This document shows positions 54,869 to 64,000 of a stretch of 64,000 nt of DNA, one piece after another (position 1 is the first letter of the stretch; every line of letters begins with the position of its first letter). Made by a program: the position numbers and the translations under genes. The DNA lies in contig NZ_CP109007.1 of the NCBI RefSeq assembly GCF_036226665.1, positions 3,326,501 to 3,390,500 of the forward strand. The letters run 5' to 3'. Source of the DNA: Streptomyces sp. NBC_00691 (GTDB taxonomy: Bacteria; Actinomycetota; Actinomycetes; Streptomycetales; Streptomycetaceae). The notes under the pieces were generated by a model, which was given only the letters and a program-made list of their open reading frames with translations, was not told the origin of the DNA and made no database searches.

Positions 54869-56134
54869 ATGAGAACCACCGACACCCTCCGTCGCACCGC
54901 CATAGCCCTGCTCACCACGGCGACCCTCGCCTTAGCCCCCACCGCCCTCGCCACCCCCGACCACGCGGCACCCGGATCGCCCTGGCGCGGCGCCTGGGCC
55001 GCCTCCCCGCAGGCACCGAGCGCGCCGCTCGGCCCCAACTGGTCGCAGCAGGGCTTCGACAACCACACCGTGCGGCAGGTCGTCCGCGTCACCGCCGCCG
55101 GTACGCGGGCCCGGATCGAGCTGAGCAACCGATACGGCACCACCCCGCTGCGCGTCACCGGCGCCACCGTCGCCCGAACCGCCGGAAACGGCGCCGTGCG
55201 GCCCGGTTCGATCCGCACCCTGCGCTTCGACGGACGGGCTTCCACCACCGTCCCCGCCGGCGGCACGCTCCTCAGCGACGGTGCGCCCTTCCCGGTCAAG
55301 GCCCTCGAATCCCTGACCGTCACCCTGTACCTGGCGGGTGAGACCGGCCCTGCCACCTTCCACCAGTTCGCCGGCGCCACCGCCTACCGGGCCGAGGGCG
55401 ACCACCGCGGGGACCTCTCCGGCTCGGCCTTCACGGAGACGAGCACCTCCTCGTACTTCCTGTCGGGCGTCGAGGTCACCGGCGGCCGGGACAGCGGCCG
55501 CCGCGACGGCATCGTCACCTTCGGCGACTCGATCACCGACGGCGTGGGCTCCGCGACGGACGCCGACAACCGCTACCCGGACGAGCTCGCCGAGCGGCTC
55601 GCCGCCGCGGGCAGCCCGCGCGCGGTCCTCAACCACGGGATCGCGGGCAACCAGGTCGTCAACGACACCACCTGGGCCGGCGAGAAGGCCCTGACCCGCT
55701 TCCGCGAGGACGTCCTGAACGAGCGCGGCGTCCGCACGGTCGTCCTCCTCGAAGGCATCAACGACATCGGCGGCAGCACGGTGAACTTCCCCGCCGCGCC
55801 CACCCCCGACGTCTCCGTGGCCGAACTGATCAAGGGCCACCGCACCCTGATCCGCCAGGCCCACGCCGAGGGCCTCACGGTGATCGGCGCGACCCTGACC
55901 CCGGTCAAGGGCTCCTTCTACGACACCCCGGCCAACGAGGCCAAGCGCGACGCCTTCAACACCTGGGTCCGCACCTCGGGCGCGTACGACGCGATCGTCG
56001 ACCTCGACCACGCGGTCGCCGACCCGACGGACCCGGACCGCATCCTCCCGGCCTACGACTCGGGCGACGGCCTCCACCCGAACGACGCGGGCTACCGCGC
56101 GATGGCCGAGGCGCTCGACCCCGACGCGCTGTAG
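54869..56134 (+). CDS. Secreted SGNH/GDSL esterase with a TTA codon in its signal peptide
   Basis: A 421-residue exported esterase. Signal peptide to about residue 29 (LATTATLALAPTALA-type). A jelly-roll-like domain (about 35-200, NHTVRQVVRVTAAGTRARIELSNRYG) precedes the SGNH core: TFGDSITDGVG (about 218), a GND-like EGINDIG block (about 295) and DGLHPNDAGY with the catalytic Asp/His (about 400). Leu22 is coded by TTA (54932-54934), so translation should need bldA. Starts 29 bases after the TetR gene's stop in the same direction; ATG 54869 has only a weak ribosome site. Confidence 0.85.
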   Translation: MRTTDTLRRTAIALLTTATLALAPTALATPDHAAPGSPWRGAWAASPQAPSAPLGPNWSQQGFDNHTVRQVVRVTAAGTRARIELSNRYGTTPLRVTGATVARTAGNGAVRPGSIRTLRFDGRASTTVPAGGTLLSDGAPFPVKALESLTVTLYLAGETGPATFHQFAGATAYRAEGDHRGDLSGSAFTETSTSSYFLSGVEVTGGRDSGRRDGIVTFGDSITDGVGSATDADNRYPDELAERLAAAGSPRAVLNHGIAGNQVVNDTTWAGEKALTRFREDVLNERGVRTVVLLEGINDIGGSTVNFPAAPTPDVSVAELIKGHRTLIRQAHAEGLTVIGATLTPVKGSFYDTPANEAKRDAFNTWVRTSGAYDAIVDLDHAVADPTDPDRILPAYDSGDGLHPNDAGYRAMAEALDPDAL

Positions 56135-56139
56135 TCACC

Positions 56140-56177
56140 GGCCGGGGCGCGCGGCGACCGGCCCGCGCACCCCGGCC
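56140..56177. terminator. Terminator between the SGNH esterase and mfd genes
   Basis: 15-base arms GGCCGGGGCGCGCGG and its complement with one mismatch, 8-base loop, in the gap between these convergent genes. Confidence 0.6.
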
Positions 56178-56185
56178 CGCTCCCC

Positions 56186-59100
56186 TTACGACCCCAGGAT
56201 CGTCGTCAGGAACTCCCCGGTCCACCCGAGCAGTTCGCGTCCCACCACCGGCTTCCCGCCGATCCTGCCCGACGTCGGGCGCGGCACCAGGATCTGGTGG
56301 ACGGCCGGCTTGATGACCGTGCGCGGGTAGAGCCGCTTGAGGCGGAGCTCCTGCGACTCGCGCAGCTCCACCGGGGCGAAGCGGATGTTCGGGCCCTGGA
56401 GGACGATCTCGCCGACTCCGCACGCGCGCGCCAGCATGCGCAGGCCCGCCACCAGGAGCAGGTTCTCGACCGGCTCGGGCAACTTGCCGTAGCGGTCGGT
56501 GAGTTCCTCGCGGACCGCCCTGATGTCCTCCTCCGAGTTCGCCGAGGCGATCGAGCGGTAGGCCTGGAGACGGAGCCGCTCGCCGGGGGCGTAGTCGTGC
56601 GGCATGTGGGCGTCGACCGGCAGCTCGATCTTCACCTCCAGCGGGGCCTCCTCCTCCACCCCGCCCTCCATCTGCGCCCGGTAGTCCGCGACGGCCTCGC
56701 CGACCATCCGCACGTACAGGTCGAAGCCGACGCCCGCGATGTGCCCGGACTGCTCGCCGCCGAGCAGATTGCCCGCGCCCCGGATCTCCAGGTCCTTCAT
56801 CGCCACGTACATGCCCGCGCCCATCTCGGTGTGCTGGGCGATCGTCGCGAGCCGCTCGTGCGCCGTCTCGGTGAGCGGCTTCTCCGGCGGGTACAGGAAG
56901 TACGCGTAGCCGCGCTCACGGCCGCGGCCGACGCGACCGCGCAGCTGGTGGAGCTGCGAGAGGCCGAAGTTGTCTCCGCGCTCGACGATCAGGGTGTTGG
57001 CGTTGGAGATGTCGATGCCCGACTCGACGATCGTCGTCGAGACGAGGACGTCGAACTTCTTCTCCCAGAAGTCGACGACGACCTGCTCCAGGGCCGACTC
57101 GGACATCTGGCCGTGGGCCGTCGCGATCCGCGCCTCGGGGACGATCTCGCGCAGCCGCGCCGCCGCCCGGTCGATCGAGTCGACCCGGTTGTGGATGTAG
57201 AAGACCTGTCCCTCGCGCAGGAGTTCACGCCGGATCGCGGCGCCGATCTGCTTCTCCTCGTACGGGCCGACGAAGGTGAGGACCGGGTGGCGCTCCTCCG
57301 GCGGGGTGGTGATCGTCGACATCTCGCGGATGCCCGTCACCGCCATCTCCAGGGTGCGCGGGATCGGGGTCGCCGACATGGTCAGCACGTCGACGTTGGC
57401 GCGGAGCTTCTTCAGCTGCTCCTTGTGCTCGACGCCGAAGCGCTGCTCCTCGTCGACGATGACCAGGCCCAGGTCCTTGAACTTCGTCTCGGAGGCGAAG
57501 AGCCGGTGGGTGCCGATGACGACGTCGACCGAGCCCTCCCGCATGCCCTCCAGGGTCGCCTTCGCCTCCGTGTCGGTCTGGAAGCGGGACAGTGCCCGTA
57601 CCTTCACCGGGAACTGGGAGTACCGCTCGGAGAAGGTCCCGAAGTGCTGCTGCACGAGCAGCGTCGTCGGTACGAGGACCGCGACCTGCTTGCCGTCCTG
57701 GACCGCCTTGAAGGCCGCGCGGACCGCGATCTCCGTCTTGCCGTAGCCCACGTCGCCGCAGATCAGACGGTCCATGGGGACGGTCTTCTCCATGTCCTCC
57801 TTCACCTCGGCGATGGTGGACAGCTGGTCGGGCGTCTCCGCGTACGGGAAGGCGTCCTCCAGCTCGCGCTGCCACGGGGTGTCCGGGGCGAAGGCGTGCC
57901 CGGGGGCGGCCATCCGCGCCGAGTACAGCTTGATGAGGTCGGCCGCGATCTCCTTGACGGCCTTCTTCGCGCGCGCCTTCGTCTTCGTCCAGTCCGCGCC
58001 GCCGAGCCGGTGCAGGGTCGGCGCCTCGCCGCCCACGTACTTGGTGACCTGTTCCAGCTGGTCGGTCGGGATGTACAGCCGGTCGCCGGGCTGGCCGCGC
58101 TTGGCGGGGGCGTACTCGACGAGGAGGTACTCGCGGGTCGCGCCCTGCACGGTCCGCTGGACCATCTCCACGTACCGGCCGACACCGTGCTGCTCGTGCA
58201 CGATGTAGTCGCCGACCTCCAGGGTCAGCGGGTCGATGGTCTTGCGGCGCTTGGCCGGCATCCGCTGGCCGTCCTTGCCGGCCGCCTTCTGGCCGGACAG
58301 GTCGGTCTCGGTGAGGACGGCGAGCTTGAGGGCCGCGTCCACGAAGCCGTAGTCGATGGAGCCGGTCGACACGTGCACGACCGACGGGGTGATCTCCGCC
58401 AGGTCGGCGTCCAGGCGGGCGGCGATGCCCTCGCCGCCGAGGACCTCGACCGTACGGGTCGCGGGGCCGTGGGCCTCCGTGACGTAGACCGTGCGCCAGC
58501 CGTCGGCCAGCCAGCCCTTGGTGTCGGCGAGCGCGCGTGCGGTGTCCCCGCGGTACGACTCCGGGGCGTGCATGCCGAGCGTGAGGGTGTCGCCGTCGGC
58601 GCCCTCGGCCGTCGCGTCCGCCGCGAAGGGCGACACCGACCACCAGGACATCCCCAGCTCGCGCGCCCGGTCCCGGACGTCCGCGATCCCCCACAGGGAG
58701 GCCGCGCCGACGTCGATCGGGGCCTCGCCGCCGCCGGCCGTCGCCGCCCAGGACGCCTGGAGGAACTCCTGCGACGTCGCCACCAGGTCCGAGGCCCGGG
58801 TCCGCACCCGCTCCGGGTCGCAGACCACGGCCATGGCGCCCGTCGGCAGCACGTCGAGCAGCAGCTCCATGTCGTCGACGAGGACCGGCGCGAGGGACTC
58901 CATGCCCTCGACCGCGATCCCCTCCGCGATCTTGTTCAGGAGCTCGCCCAGCTCGGGGTGCTCCTCGGCGAGGGCCGCCGCCCGCTCCCGTACGTCCGCG
59001 GTGAGCAGCAGCTCGCGGCAGGGCGGCGCCCAGAGCCCGTGCTCGGCCACTTCGAGGGACCGCTGGTCGGCGACCTTGAAGTACCGGATCTCCTCGACGT

Positions 59101-59725
59101 CGTCGCCCCAGAACTCGATCCGGAGCGGATGCTCCTCGGTCGGCGGGAAGACGTCCAGGATGCCGCCGCGGACGGCGAACTCACCGCGCTTCTCGACGAG
59201 CTCCACCCGGGAGTACGCGGCCGCCGCGAGACCCTCCACGATCTCGTCGAGATCAGCCGTCCCGCCGCTCCGCAGCGCCACCGGCTCCAGGTCGCCGAGG
59301 CCCTTGACCTGCGGCTGGAGCACGGAGCGGATGGGGGCGACGACGACGCTCACCGGACCGGCCGCCGGGTCGTCGTCCCGCGGGTGCGCGAGCCGACGCA
59401 GAACGGCGAGACGGCGGCCGACGGTGTCGGAGCGGGGCGAGAGCCGCTCGTGCGGCAGGGTCTCCCAGGAGGGGTACTCGACGACCCTGTCCGGGTCGAG
59501 CAGGGACCGCAGCGCGGCGGCGAGGTCCTCTGCCTCCCGCCCGGTCGCGGTCACCGCGAGGACCGGCCGCCCCGAGTCCCGGGCGAGCGCGGCGACGGCG
59601 AAGGGCCGGGCGGCCGCTGGGCCGACCAGATCCACGTGCGGACGGTTCCCGTCGGCGGCGGCCTTCACCGCCTCGGCGAGGGCCGCGTCCTTGACGACGA
59701 CATCGAGCAGACCGTGCAGGCTCAT
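56186..59725 (-). CDS. mfd: Transcription-repair coupling factor Mfd
   Basis: A 1,179-residue DNA translocase that removes RNA polymerase stalled at lesions and recruits UvrA. Domains in order: UvrB-like D1a/D2/D1b at about 1-340 (VLAVTATGREAEDLAAALRSLL, GEFAVRGGILDVFPP), the polymerase-interacting domain around 480-560 (GDYIVHEQHGVGRYV), helicase motor with Walker A GDVGYGKTE (657-665), DEEQ (758-761), SATPIPRTLEMA, QLRGRVGRG, and the closing TRCF domain. ATG 59725 follows GGAAAG; the in-frame ATG at 59737 is possible. Confidence 0.97.
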   Translation of the reverse strand: MSLHGLLDVVVKDAALAEAVKAAADGNRPHVDLVGPAAARPFAVAALARDSGRPVLAVTATGREAEDLAAALRSLLDPDRVVEYPSWETLPHERLSPRSDTVGRRLAVLRRLAHPRDDDPAAGPVSVVVAPIRSVLQPQVKGLGDLEPVALRSGGTADLDEIVEGLAAAAYSRVELVEKRGEFAVRGGILDVFPPTEEHPLRIEFWGDDVEEIRYFKVADQRSLEVAEHGLWAPPCRELLLTADVRERAAALAEEHPELGELLNKIAEGIAVEGMESLAPVLVDDMELLLDVLPTGAMAVVCDPERVRTRASDLVATSQEFLQASWAATAGGGEAPIDVGAASLWGIADVRDRARELGMSWWSVSPFAADATAEGADGDTLTLGMHAPESYRGDTARALADTKGWLADGWRTVYVTEAHGPATRTVEVLGGEGIAARLDADLAEITPSVVHVSTGSIDYGFVDAALKLAVLTETDLSGQKAAGKDGQRMPAKRRKTIDPLTLEVGDYIVHEQHGVGRYVEMVQRTVQGATREYLLVEYAPAKRGQPGDRLYIPTDQLEQVTKYVGGEAPTLHRLGGADWTKTKARAKKAVKEIAADLIKLYSARMAAPGHAFAPDTPWQRELEDAFPYAETPDQLSTIAEVKEDMEKTVPMDRLICGDVGYGKTEIAVRAAFKAVQDGKQVAVLVPTTLLVQQHFGTFSERYSQFPVKVRALSRFQTDTEAKATLEGMREGSVDVVIGTHRLFASETKFKDLGLVIVDEEQRFGVEHKEQLKKLRANVDVLTMSATPIPRTLEMAVTGIREMSTITTPPEERHPVLTFVGPYEEKQIGAAIRRELLREGQVFYIHNRVDSIDRAAARLREIVPEARIATAHGQMSESALEQVVVDFWEKKFDVLVSTTIVESGIDISNANTLIVERGDNFGLSQLHQLRGRVGRGRERGYAYFLYPPEKPLTETAHERLATIAQHTEMGAGMYVAMKDLEIRGAGNLLGGEQSGHIAGVGFDLYVRMVGEAVADYRAQMEGGVEEEAPLEVKIELPVDAHMPHDYAPGERLRLQAYRSIASANSEEDIRAVREELTDRYGKLPEPVENLLLVAGLRMLARACGVGEIVLQGPNIRFAPVELRESQELRLKRLYPRTVIKPAVHQILVPRPTSGRIGGKPVVGRELLGWTGEFLTTILGS

Positions 59726-59916
59726 GAAGCTTTCCATCCCGAGGGGTGACGGGGGCGGGCAACGCGAACAGCCCGACACGTCGCACGGGCCGGGGTGGTC
59801 CCGGGCGCGTACGGCCCGGTCGTCCCCCAGCCTACGACGTGCCACCGTCACACGCCCGGGGGAAAGCGGCCACCCGGGAGGGTGACGTGGCCGACGCGGG
59901 ACCGCCCGCACGACGG

Positions 59917-59952
59917 GTACGGCCCCGGTGCGCGGACGCACCGGGGCCGTAC
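59917..59952 (-). terminator. Terminator after the second ABC pair
   Basis: Perfect 16-base arms GTACGGCCCCGGTGCG / CGCACCGGGGCCGTAC with a 4-base loop, 37 bases past the permease stop. The remaining gap up to the mfd start has no gene. Confidence 0.78.
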
Positions 59953-59988
59953 TCCCCCGTTCTTCCCCCGTTCCCTCCCGCGACCTCG

Positions 59989-62562
59989 CTACTCGCTCGC
60001 GATCGCGTTCAGGACGTTCATCCGGCCCGCGCGGAACGCCGGGACCAGCGCCGCGAACAGACCCACGAAGGCCGAGCCGACGAAGACCGTCAGGATCGTC
60101 GACCAGGGGATCTCCAGGACCCCGAGGCCCTCCAGGGCGAGCAGCTTCTGGGCGGCGGTGCCCCAGCCCATGCCCAGGCCGAGGCCGAGCAGCGCGCCGA
60201 ACAGGGCGATCACCACCGACTCCAGGCGGATCATGCGGCGCAGCTGGCGGCGCGAGAGGCCGATGGCCCGCATGAGGCCGATCTCCCGGGTCCGCTCGAC
60301 GACCGACAGGGCCAGGGTGTTCACGACACCCAGGATCGCGACGACGATCGCCAGGGCGAGAAGCCCGTACACGATGTTGAGCAGCTGTCCGACCTGGTCC
60401 TGCAGCTGTTCCTTGTAGTCGGCCTGGTTGCTGACCTTGTACTGCGGGTACGGCGCGAGCGCGTCCTTGAGGGCCTGGTAGGCCTGGGTCTCCTGGCCGT
60501 CCTTCGCGCTGGCGAGCAGGAGCAGGCTCTGCGGCATGCGGTCGGCGGGGACGTACTCGGCGAGGGTGCTGACGTTGATGTACATCGCCCCCTTGTCGAC
60601 CTGGCCGGTGTCCGCCGTGATCGCCGCGACCTTGAGCTTCGCCTTCTCGCCGCCCTTGAAGGCGAGGGTCAGGACGTCGCCGAGCTTCACGCCGTGCTCG
60701 GTGGCGTAGTCGCTGCCGACGGACATCGCGCCCTTGCCGTAGGCGTCGGCGAGGGTGCCGGCGGTCGTCTCGCGGCGCAGGTCCTTCATGTACGACGGGT
60801 CGGTGGCGGCCAGGTCGGCCTTCGTGGTCTTCCCGCGCGGGTCGGTGACGGTGGCGTCGACCCACTTGTACTCGCTGACGTGGTCGATCCCGGGGGCCTT
60901 CTCCAGGGCCGCCTGGGCCTGCGGGACGATCGGCTGCCCGGTGCCGGACTGCACGATGAAGTCGGCGCCGACGGACCGGTCCAGCTCGTCGGTGGCCGAG
61001 GCGACCATCGAGGAGCCGACGACCGACAGGGCGGCGACGAGCGCGAGGCCGATCATCAGGGCCGCGGCCGTGGCGCCGGTGCGGCGGGGGTTGCGGAGCG
61101 CGTTCCGCTCGGCCATCCGGCCGACCGGACCGAAGATCCGCAGGACGACGACGCCCAGGGCGCGGACGACTCCGCCGGCGAGGAGCGGGCCGACGACGAC
61201 GAAGCCGAGGAGGGAGAGGAAGACGCCGAGACCGAGCCAGAGCGAGCCGGGGCCCGCTTCCTCGGCGCGGGACGCCGCCACGAGCGCGGCCGCTCCGGCG
61301 GCGGTGAGGGCGAGGCCGAGGCCGCCGCGGATCCGTCCGGCCCTGCCGTCGGCGGGGGTTCCCGCGTCGCGGAGCGCTGCCATCGGGGAGATCTTCCCGG
61401 CGCGGCGGGCCGGGATGTAGGCGGCGAGGACGGTGACGACGATGCCGAGGACGAGGCCGACGACCGGGGTCGTCCACGTGACGGTGAGGTCGTCGGTGGA
61501 GAGTTCCATGCCGATCGCGGACATGAGCTTCATCAGTCCGACGGCGAGTCCGACCCCCGCGGCGACTCCGGCGACGGAGCCGAAGAGACCGAGGAGCAGC
61601 GCCTCGATGAGGACGGAGCGGTTCACCTGCCGGCGGCTGGAGCCGATGGCCCGCATGAGGCCGATCTCGCGGGTGCGCTGGGCGACCAGCATCGAGAAGG
61701 TGTTGACGATCAGGAAGATGCCGACGAGGAAGGCGATTCCGGCGAAGCCGAGCATCGCGTACTTCATGACGTCGAGGAATCCGGCGACGTCCTCGCGGCC
61801 CGCGTCGGCGGCCTCGGCGGCGGTCTGCAGCTTGTAGTCCGCGCCGATGGAGGCGGCGATGTCCCGCTTGAGCGCATCGTCGCTGACGCCGGGCGCGGCG
61901 TCGGCCGTGATCTGGGTGAACAGGCCTTCCTTGCCCAGGAGTTCACGCTGCGCGGTGGGCGTCTCGAAGTAGACGACGGTGGCGCCCGGGTTGGTGACCT
62001 TGAACTCGGCGATGCCGGAGATCCTCGCGGTGAAGTCACCGGCGACGGAGATCGTCCGCAGCTCGTCGCCGAGCTTCAGGCCGTGCTTCTCGGCGGTGTC
62101 GCCGTCGACGACCACCTCGGTGGGACCGCGCGGCTCGTGGCCGGAGGCCATCTCCACCGAACGGAGTTCGTTGGCGCTCCAGTTGACGGCGATGGTCGGC
62201 GCGCCGCTGGTGGGGCCGACGTTCTTGTTCTTCGCGTCGACGACGGTGACGCTGGTCGAGATGACCGCGCCCTGCGCGGCCTGGACGCCCTCGACCTTGC
62301 GGACCTGCTCGACGAGCGAGGCGGGGAAGGACTCGGGGCGGCCGGACTGCGAGGACCCGTCCTCGACCGCCGCGTCCTTGGGGCTGACGGTGACGTCGGA
62401 GGCGGTCGACGCGAAGAGCTTGTCGAACGTCGTGTTCATGGTGTCGGTGAACACCAGGGTGCCGCTGACGAACGCGACGGAGAGCAGGACGGCGATGGCG
62501 GACAGTGCCATGCGTCCCTTGTGCGCGAAGAAGTTGCGCAGTGAGGTCTTGAGGACGCTCAT
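59989..62562 (-). CDS. ABC transporter permease with FtsX-like domains, second copy
   Basis: An 857-residue membrane protein with the same plan as the one at 14640: first span with VAFVSGTLVFTDTM (about 17-45), outside domain, three spans with VAQRTREIGLMRAIGSSRRQ (about 290), a second outside domain, and closing spans with VERTREIGLMRAIGLSRRQ (about 745). Its start overlaps the ATPase stop (ATGA). Substrate unknown. Confidence 0.88.
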   Translation of the reverse strand: MSVLKTSLRNFFAHKGRMALSAIAVLLSVAFVSGTLVFTDTMNTTFDKLFASTASDVTVSPKDAAVEDGSSQSGRPESFPASLVEQVRKVEGVQAAQGAVISTSVTVVDAKNKNVGPTSGAPTIAVNWSANELRSVEMASGHEPRGPTEVVVDGDTAEKHGLKLGDELRTISVAGDFTARISGIAEFKVTNPGATVVYFETPTAQRELLGKEGLFTQITADAAPGVSDDALKRDIAASIGADYKLQTAAEAADAGREDVAGFLDVMKYAMLGFAGIAFLVGIFLIVNTFSMLVAQRTREIGLMRAIGSSRRQVNRSVLIEALLLGLFGSVAGVAAGVGLAVGLMKLMSAIGMELSTDDLTVTWTTPVVGLVLGIVVTVLAAYIPARRAGKISPMAALRDAGTPADGRAGRIRGGLGLALTAAGAAALVAASRAEEAGPGSLWLGLGVFLSLLGFVVVGPLLAGGVVRALGVVVLRIFGPVGRMAERNALRNPRRTGATAAALMIGLALVAALSVVGSSMVASATDELDRSVGADFIVQSGTGQPIVPQAQAALEKAPGIDHVSEYKWVDATVTDPRGKTTKADLAATDPSYMKDLRRETTAGTLADAYGKGAMSVGSDYATEHGVKLGDVLTLAFKGGEKAKLKVAAITADTGQVDKGAMYINVSTLAEYVPADRMPQSLLLLASAKDGQETQAYQALKDALAPYPQYKVSNQADYKEQLQDQVGQLLNIVYGLLALAIVVAILGVVNTLALSVVERTREIGLMRAIGLSRRQLRRMIRLESVVIALFGALLGLGLGMGWGTAAQKLLALEGLGVLEIPWSTILTVFVGSAFVGLFAALVPAFRAGRMNVLNAIASE

Positions 62563-63347
62563 GACGTCCGCCCGCGCGCGTCGAAGTCCTTCATGCGGTC
62601 GAGGACGGCGTCGGCGGTCGGCCGGAGCATCTCGTCCACGATCCGGCCGTCGGCGAGGTAGAGGACCCGGTCCGCGTAGGAGGCGGCGACCGGGTCGTGC
62701 GTGACCATGACGATCGTCTGGCCCAGCTCGTCGACCGAGGTGCGGAGGAAGCCGAGGACTTCGGCGCCCGCCCGCGAGTCCAGGTTTCCGGTCGGCTCGT
62801 CCCCGAAGATGATCTCGGGCCGGGCGGCGAGGGCGCGGGCCACCGCCACCCGCTGCTGCTGGCCGCCGGAGAGTTCGTTCGGGCGGTGCCTGAGCCGCTC
62901 GGAGAGACCGACGGTGTCGACGACGCGGCGCAGCCACTCGGCGTCGGGCTTGCGGCCGGCGATGTCCATCGGCAGCGTGATGTTCTCGATGGCGCTCAGG
63001 GTCGGCAGCAGGTTGAACGCCTGGAAGATGAAGCCGATCCGGTCCCGGCGCAGCTGGGTGAGCTTCTTGTCCTTGAGCCGGGTGATCTCGGTCTCGTCGA
63101 GGAAGATCTCGCCGCTGGTGACGGTGTCGAGGCCGGCGAGGCAGTGCATCAGGGTCGATTTGCCGGAACCCGAAGGTCCCATGATCGCGGTGAACTGTCC
63201 GCGGGCGATGTCGACGTCGACGGAGTCCAGCGCGACGACCCGGGTCTCCCCGGAGCCGTACGCCTTGACGACCTGACGCGCCCGCGCGGCGACGGCCGTA
63301 CGCCCTCCAGTACCCCCGTGCCTGGGGATGGTCACAGCCGTGGTCAC
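62559..63347 (-). CDS. ABC transporter ATPase (MacB/LolD-like), second copy
   Basis: A 262-residue ATPase, near-identical in the core to the one at 13813: Walker A GPSGSGKST, FIFQAFNLLPTLSAIENI, signature LSGGQQQR, Walker B IIFGDEPTGNLD, and the same tail ADAVLDRMKDFDARGRTS. GTG 63347 follows GAGGAG. It leads a two-gene leftward operon with the permease. Confidence 0.9.
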   Translation of the reverse strand: MTTAVTIPRHGGTGGRTAVAARARQVVKAYGSGETRVVALDSVDVDIARGQFTAIMGPSGSGKSTLMHCLAGLDTVTSGEIFLDETEITRLKDKKLTQLRRDRIGFIFQAFNLLPTLSAIENITLPMDIAGRKPDAEWLRRVVDTVGLSERLRHRPNELSGGQQQRVAVARALAARPEIIFGDEPTGNLDSRAGAEVLGFLRTSVDELGQTIVMVTHDPVAASYADRVLYLADGRIVDEMLRPTADAVLDRMKDFDARGRTS

Positions 63348-63598
63348 GGTTTTCTCCTCGGAGCGGTGAGTGGTGCGGTGGGTGGCTTGTAAGTTCAAGT
63401 TAAGGAGCGGGGACCGGACTTCTCCTCCTCCGCCGGGACGAACGGCCCCTGGGCCGTATGGGGGAGATCCCCCTAAGGGACGTCCACCCGGGGCGCCCCC
63501 GCCACCGCACCGCCGACCGCGCCGACCGCGCCTGGGGCCGGGGCCGCCGTGCCTCCGACCTCCCTCTCGGCGCTTCCCGGCCGCGTCCGGACACGCGT

Positions 63599-63628
63599 GA
63601 GGGCCTCCACCTTCAGGTGGAGGCCCTC
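63599..63628 (-). terminator. Terminator after the FG-GAP repeat gene
   Basis: Perfect 14-base arms GAGGGCCTCCACCT / AGGTGGAGGCCCTC with a 2-base loop, just past the stop of the leftward gene at the right edge. The stretch 63348-63598 upstream of the ABC ATPase holds its promoter region and no gene. Confidence 0.8.
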
Positions 63629-63635
63629 GGCTCAC

Positions 63636-64000
63636 TCAGAAGGCCCCGTTCAGGTCCCACCAGTCGCCGCCGCCCAGCCTGTCGCCCGCTCCGAGGCGGC
63701 CCGTGCCCGTGCCCGCGTACCGGTACAGCATCCGGGACTCGACCTGCGTCGCGATGAGATCGGGACGACCGTCGCCCGACCAGTCGCCGTTGCCGATGAG
63801 CATCGTCATGCCGTTCCAGCCGCCGCTGCCGACCAGGACGCGCGAGCCGAGCGCGCCGGCCTTGCCCGGGTAGAGCCAGAGCTTGCCCGTCGACGCCTCG
63901 CGGGCGTAGAGGTCGGCCCGGCCGTCGCCGTTCATGTCGCCGACGCCCACCAGGGCGTTCATCCCGTTCCAGCCACCCTTGCCGAGCAGCTTGCGCGCGC
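63636..64000 (-). CDS. FG-GAP/VCBS repeat protein, C-terminal part, runs off the right edge
   Basis: The last ~120 residues show three beta-propeller-type repeats with calcium-binding loops: GVGDMNGDGRADLYAREASTGKLWLYPG, GNGDWSGDGRPDLIATQ and GGGDWWDLN. Such repeats end many secreted Streptomyces enzymes and surface proteins, so the missing N-terminus probably holds a signal peptide and perhaps a catalytic domain. Full function cannot be told. Confidence 0.85.
   Translation of the reverse strand, partial: ARKLLGKGGWNGMNALVGVGDMNGDGRADLYAREASTGKLWLYPGKAGALGSRVLVGSGGWNGMTMLIGNGDWSGDGRPDLIATQVESRMLYRYAGTGTGRLGAGDRLGGGDWWDLNGAF

Noticed and set aside
56297..59749. A 1,150-residue rightward reading opposite mfd
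   Set aside because: Composed of Arg/Leu/Asp/Val-rich low-complexity text, overlapping a gene with all its family motifs on the other strand.
59737..61477. N-terminal extension of mfd to 61477
   Set aside because: The extra part overlaps the ABC permease antisense and shows only Arg/Pro-rich text; a ribosome site and the family start lie at 59725.

Overview
The window is a high-GC (roughly 70%+) actinobacterial chromosome segment, almost certainly from a Streptomyces. Support comes from a tRNA-Leu(UAA) gene matching bldA, two adjacent resuscitation-promoting-factor genes beside enolase and a CYP107-type P450, orphan roadblock-domain proteins, GTG starts with AGGAG ribosome sites, and almost no TTA codons. 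The order eno - rpf - rpf - P450 - mazG - SurA-like lipoprotein - mfd is the one I remember from the core of Streptomyces chromosomes. The RHS toxin locus looks like an accessory insertion in that core.

Layout. 1-5.1 kb: start of urocanate hydratase (hutU), a divergent DAP-decarboxylase-family enzyme, an SRPBCC protein, and a four-gene run with three roadblock-type proteins and a DUF4388-like protein. 5.1-12.2 kb: an RpiR regulator, cystathionine beta-synthase, an SGNH hydrolase, acetyl-CoA acetyltransferase and small conserved proteins. 12.2-13.5 kb: a Bax-inhibitor-1-like membrane protein and bldA. 13.8-20.1 kb: a MacB/FtsX-type ABC pair, a cyclopropane-fatty-acid synthase and a type II NADH dehydrogenase. 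20.5-23.8 kb: leftward cluster eno - divIC-like - DUF501 - ppx. 23.8-26.5 kb: two Rpf muralytic enzymes, the first behind a ydaO-class (c-di-AMP) riboswitch. 26.6-38.5 kb: P450 and divergent flavohaemoglobin, mazG, a SurA-like lipoprotein, GT2 glycosyltransferase, YfhO-type membrane protein, GNAT, DUF2625, a secreted Ala/Pro protein, a sigma factor overlapping a membrane partner, and an LppU-like protein.

38.6-50.4 kb: a kinase/TPR gene remnant, then a putative immunity gene and a 3,588-residue secreted RHS polymorphic toxin ending in a Hint domain and a zinc-dependent deaminase domain. 50.6-56.1 kb: a BMP-like lipid-free substrate-binding-type protein with a small membrane partner, an acetyltransferase-like protein, a secreted HNH nuclease lipoprotein, an SCO6745-family protein, a TetR regulator with an evident operator, and a secreted SGNH esterase. 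56.2-63.4 kb: mfd and a second MacB/FtsX-type ABC pair. The right edge cuts an FG-GAP repeat protein.

Links between genes. bldA is the only tRNA that reads UUA. I found only two in-frame TTA codons in genes I accept: one in the DUF4388-like gene of the roadblock run, one in the signal peptide of the secreted SGNH esterase. Both are therefore predicted bldA-dependent. Several leftward genes act in the envelope or in development (divIC-like, two Rpfs, CFA synthase, GT2, YfhO). Starts were chosen by ribosome-binding sites and family length. Functions rest on motif recognition by eye, with no database search.
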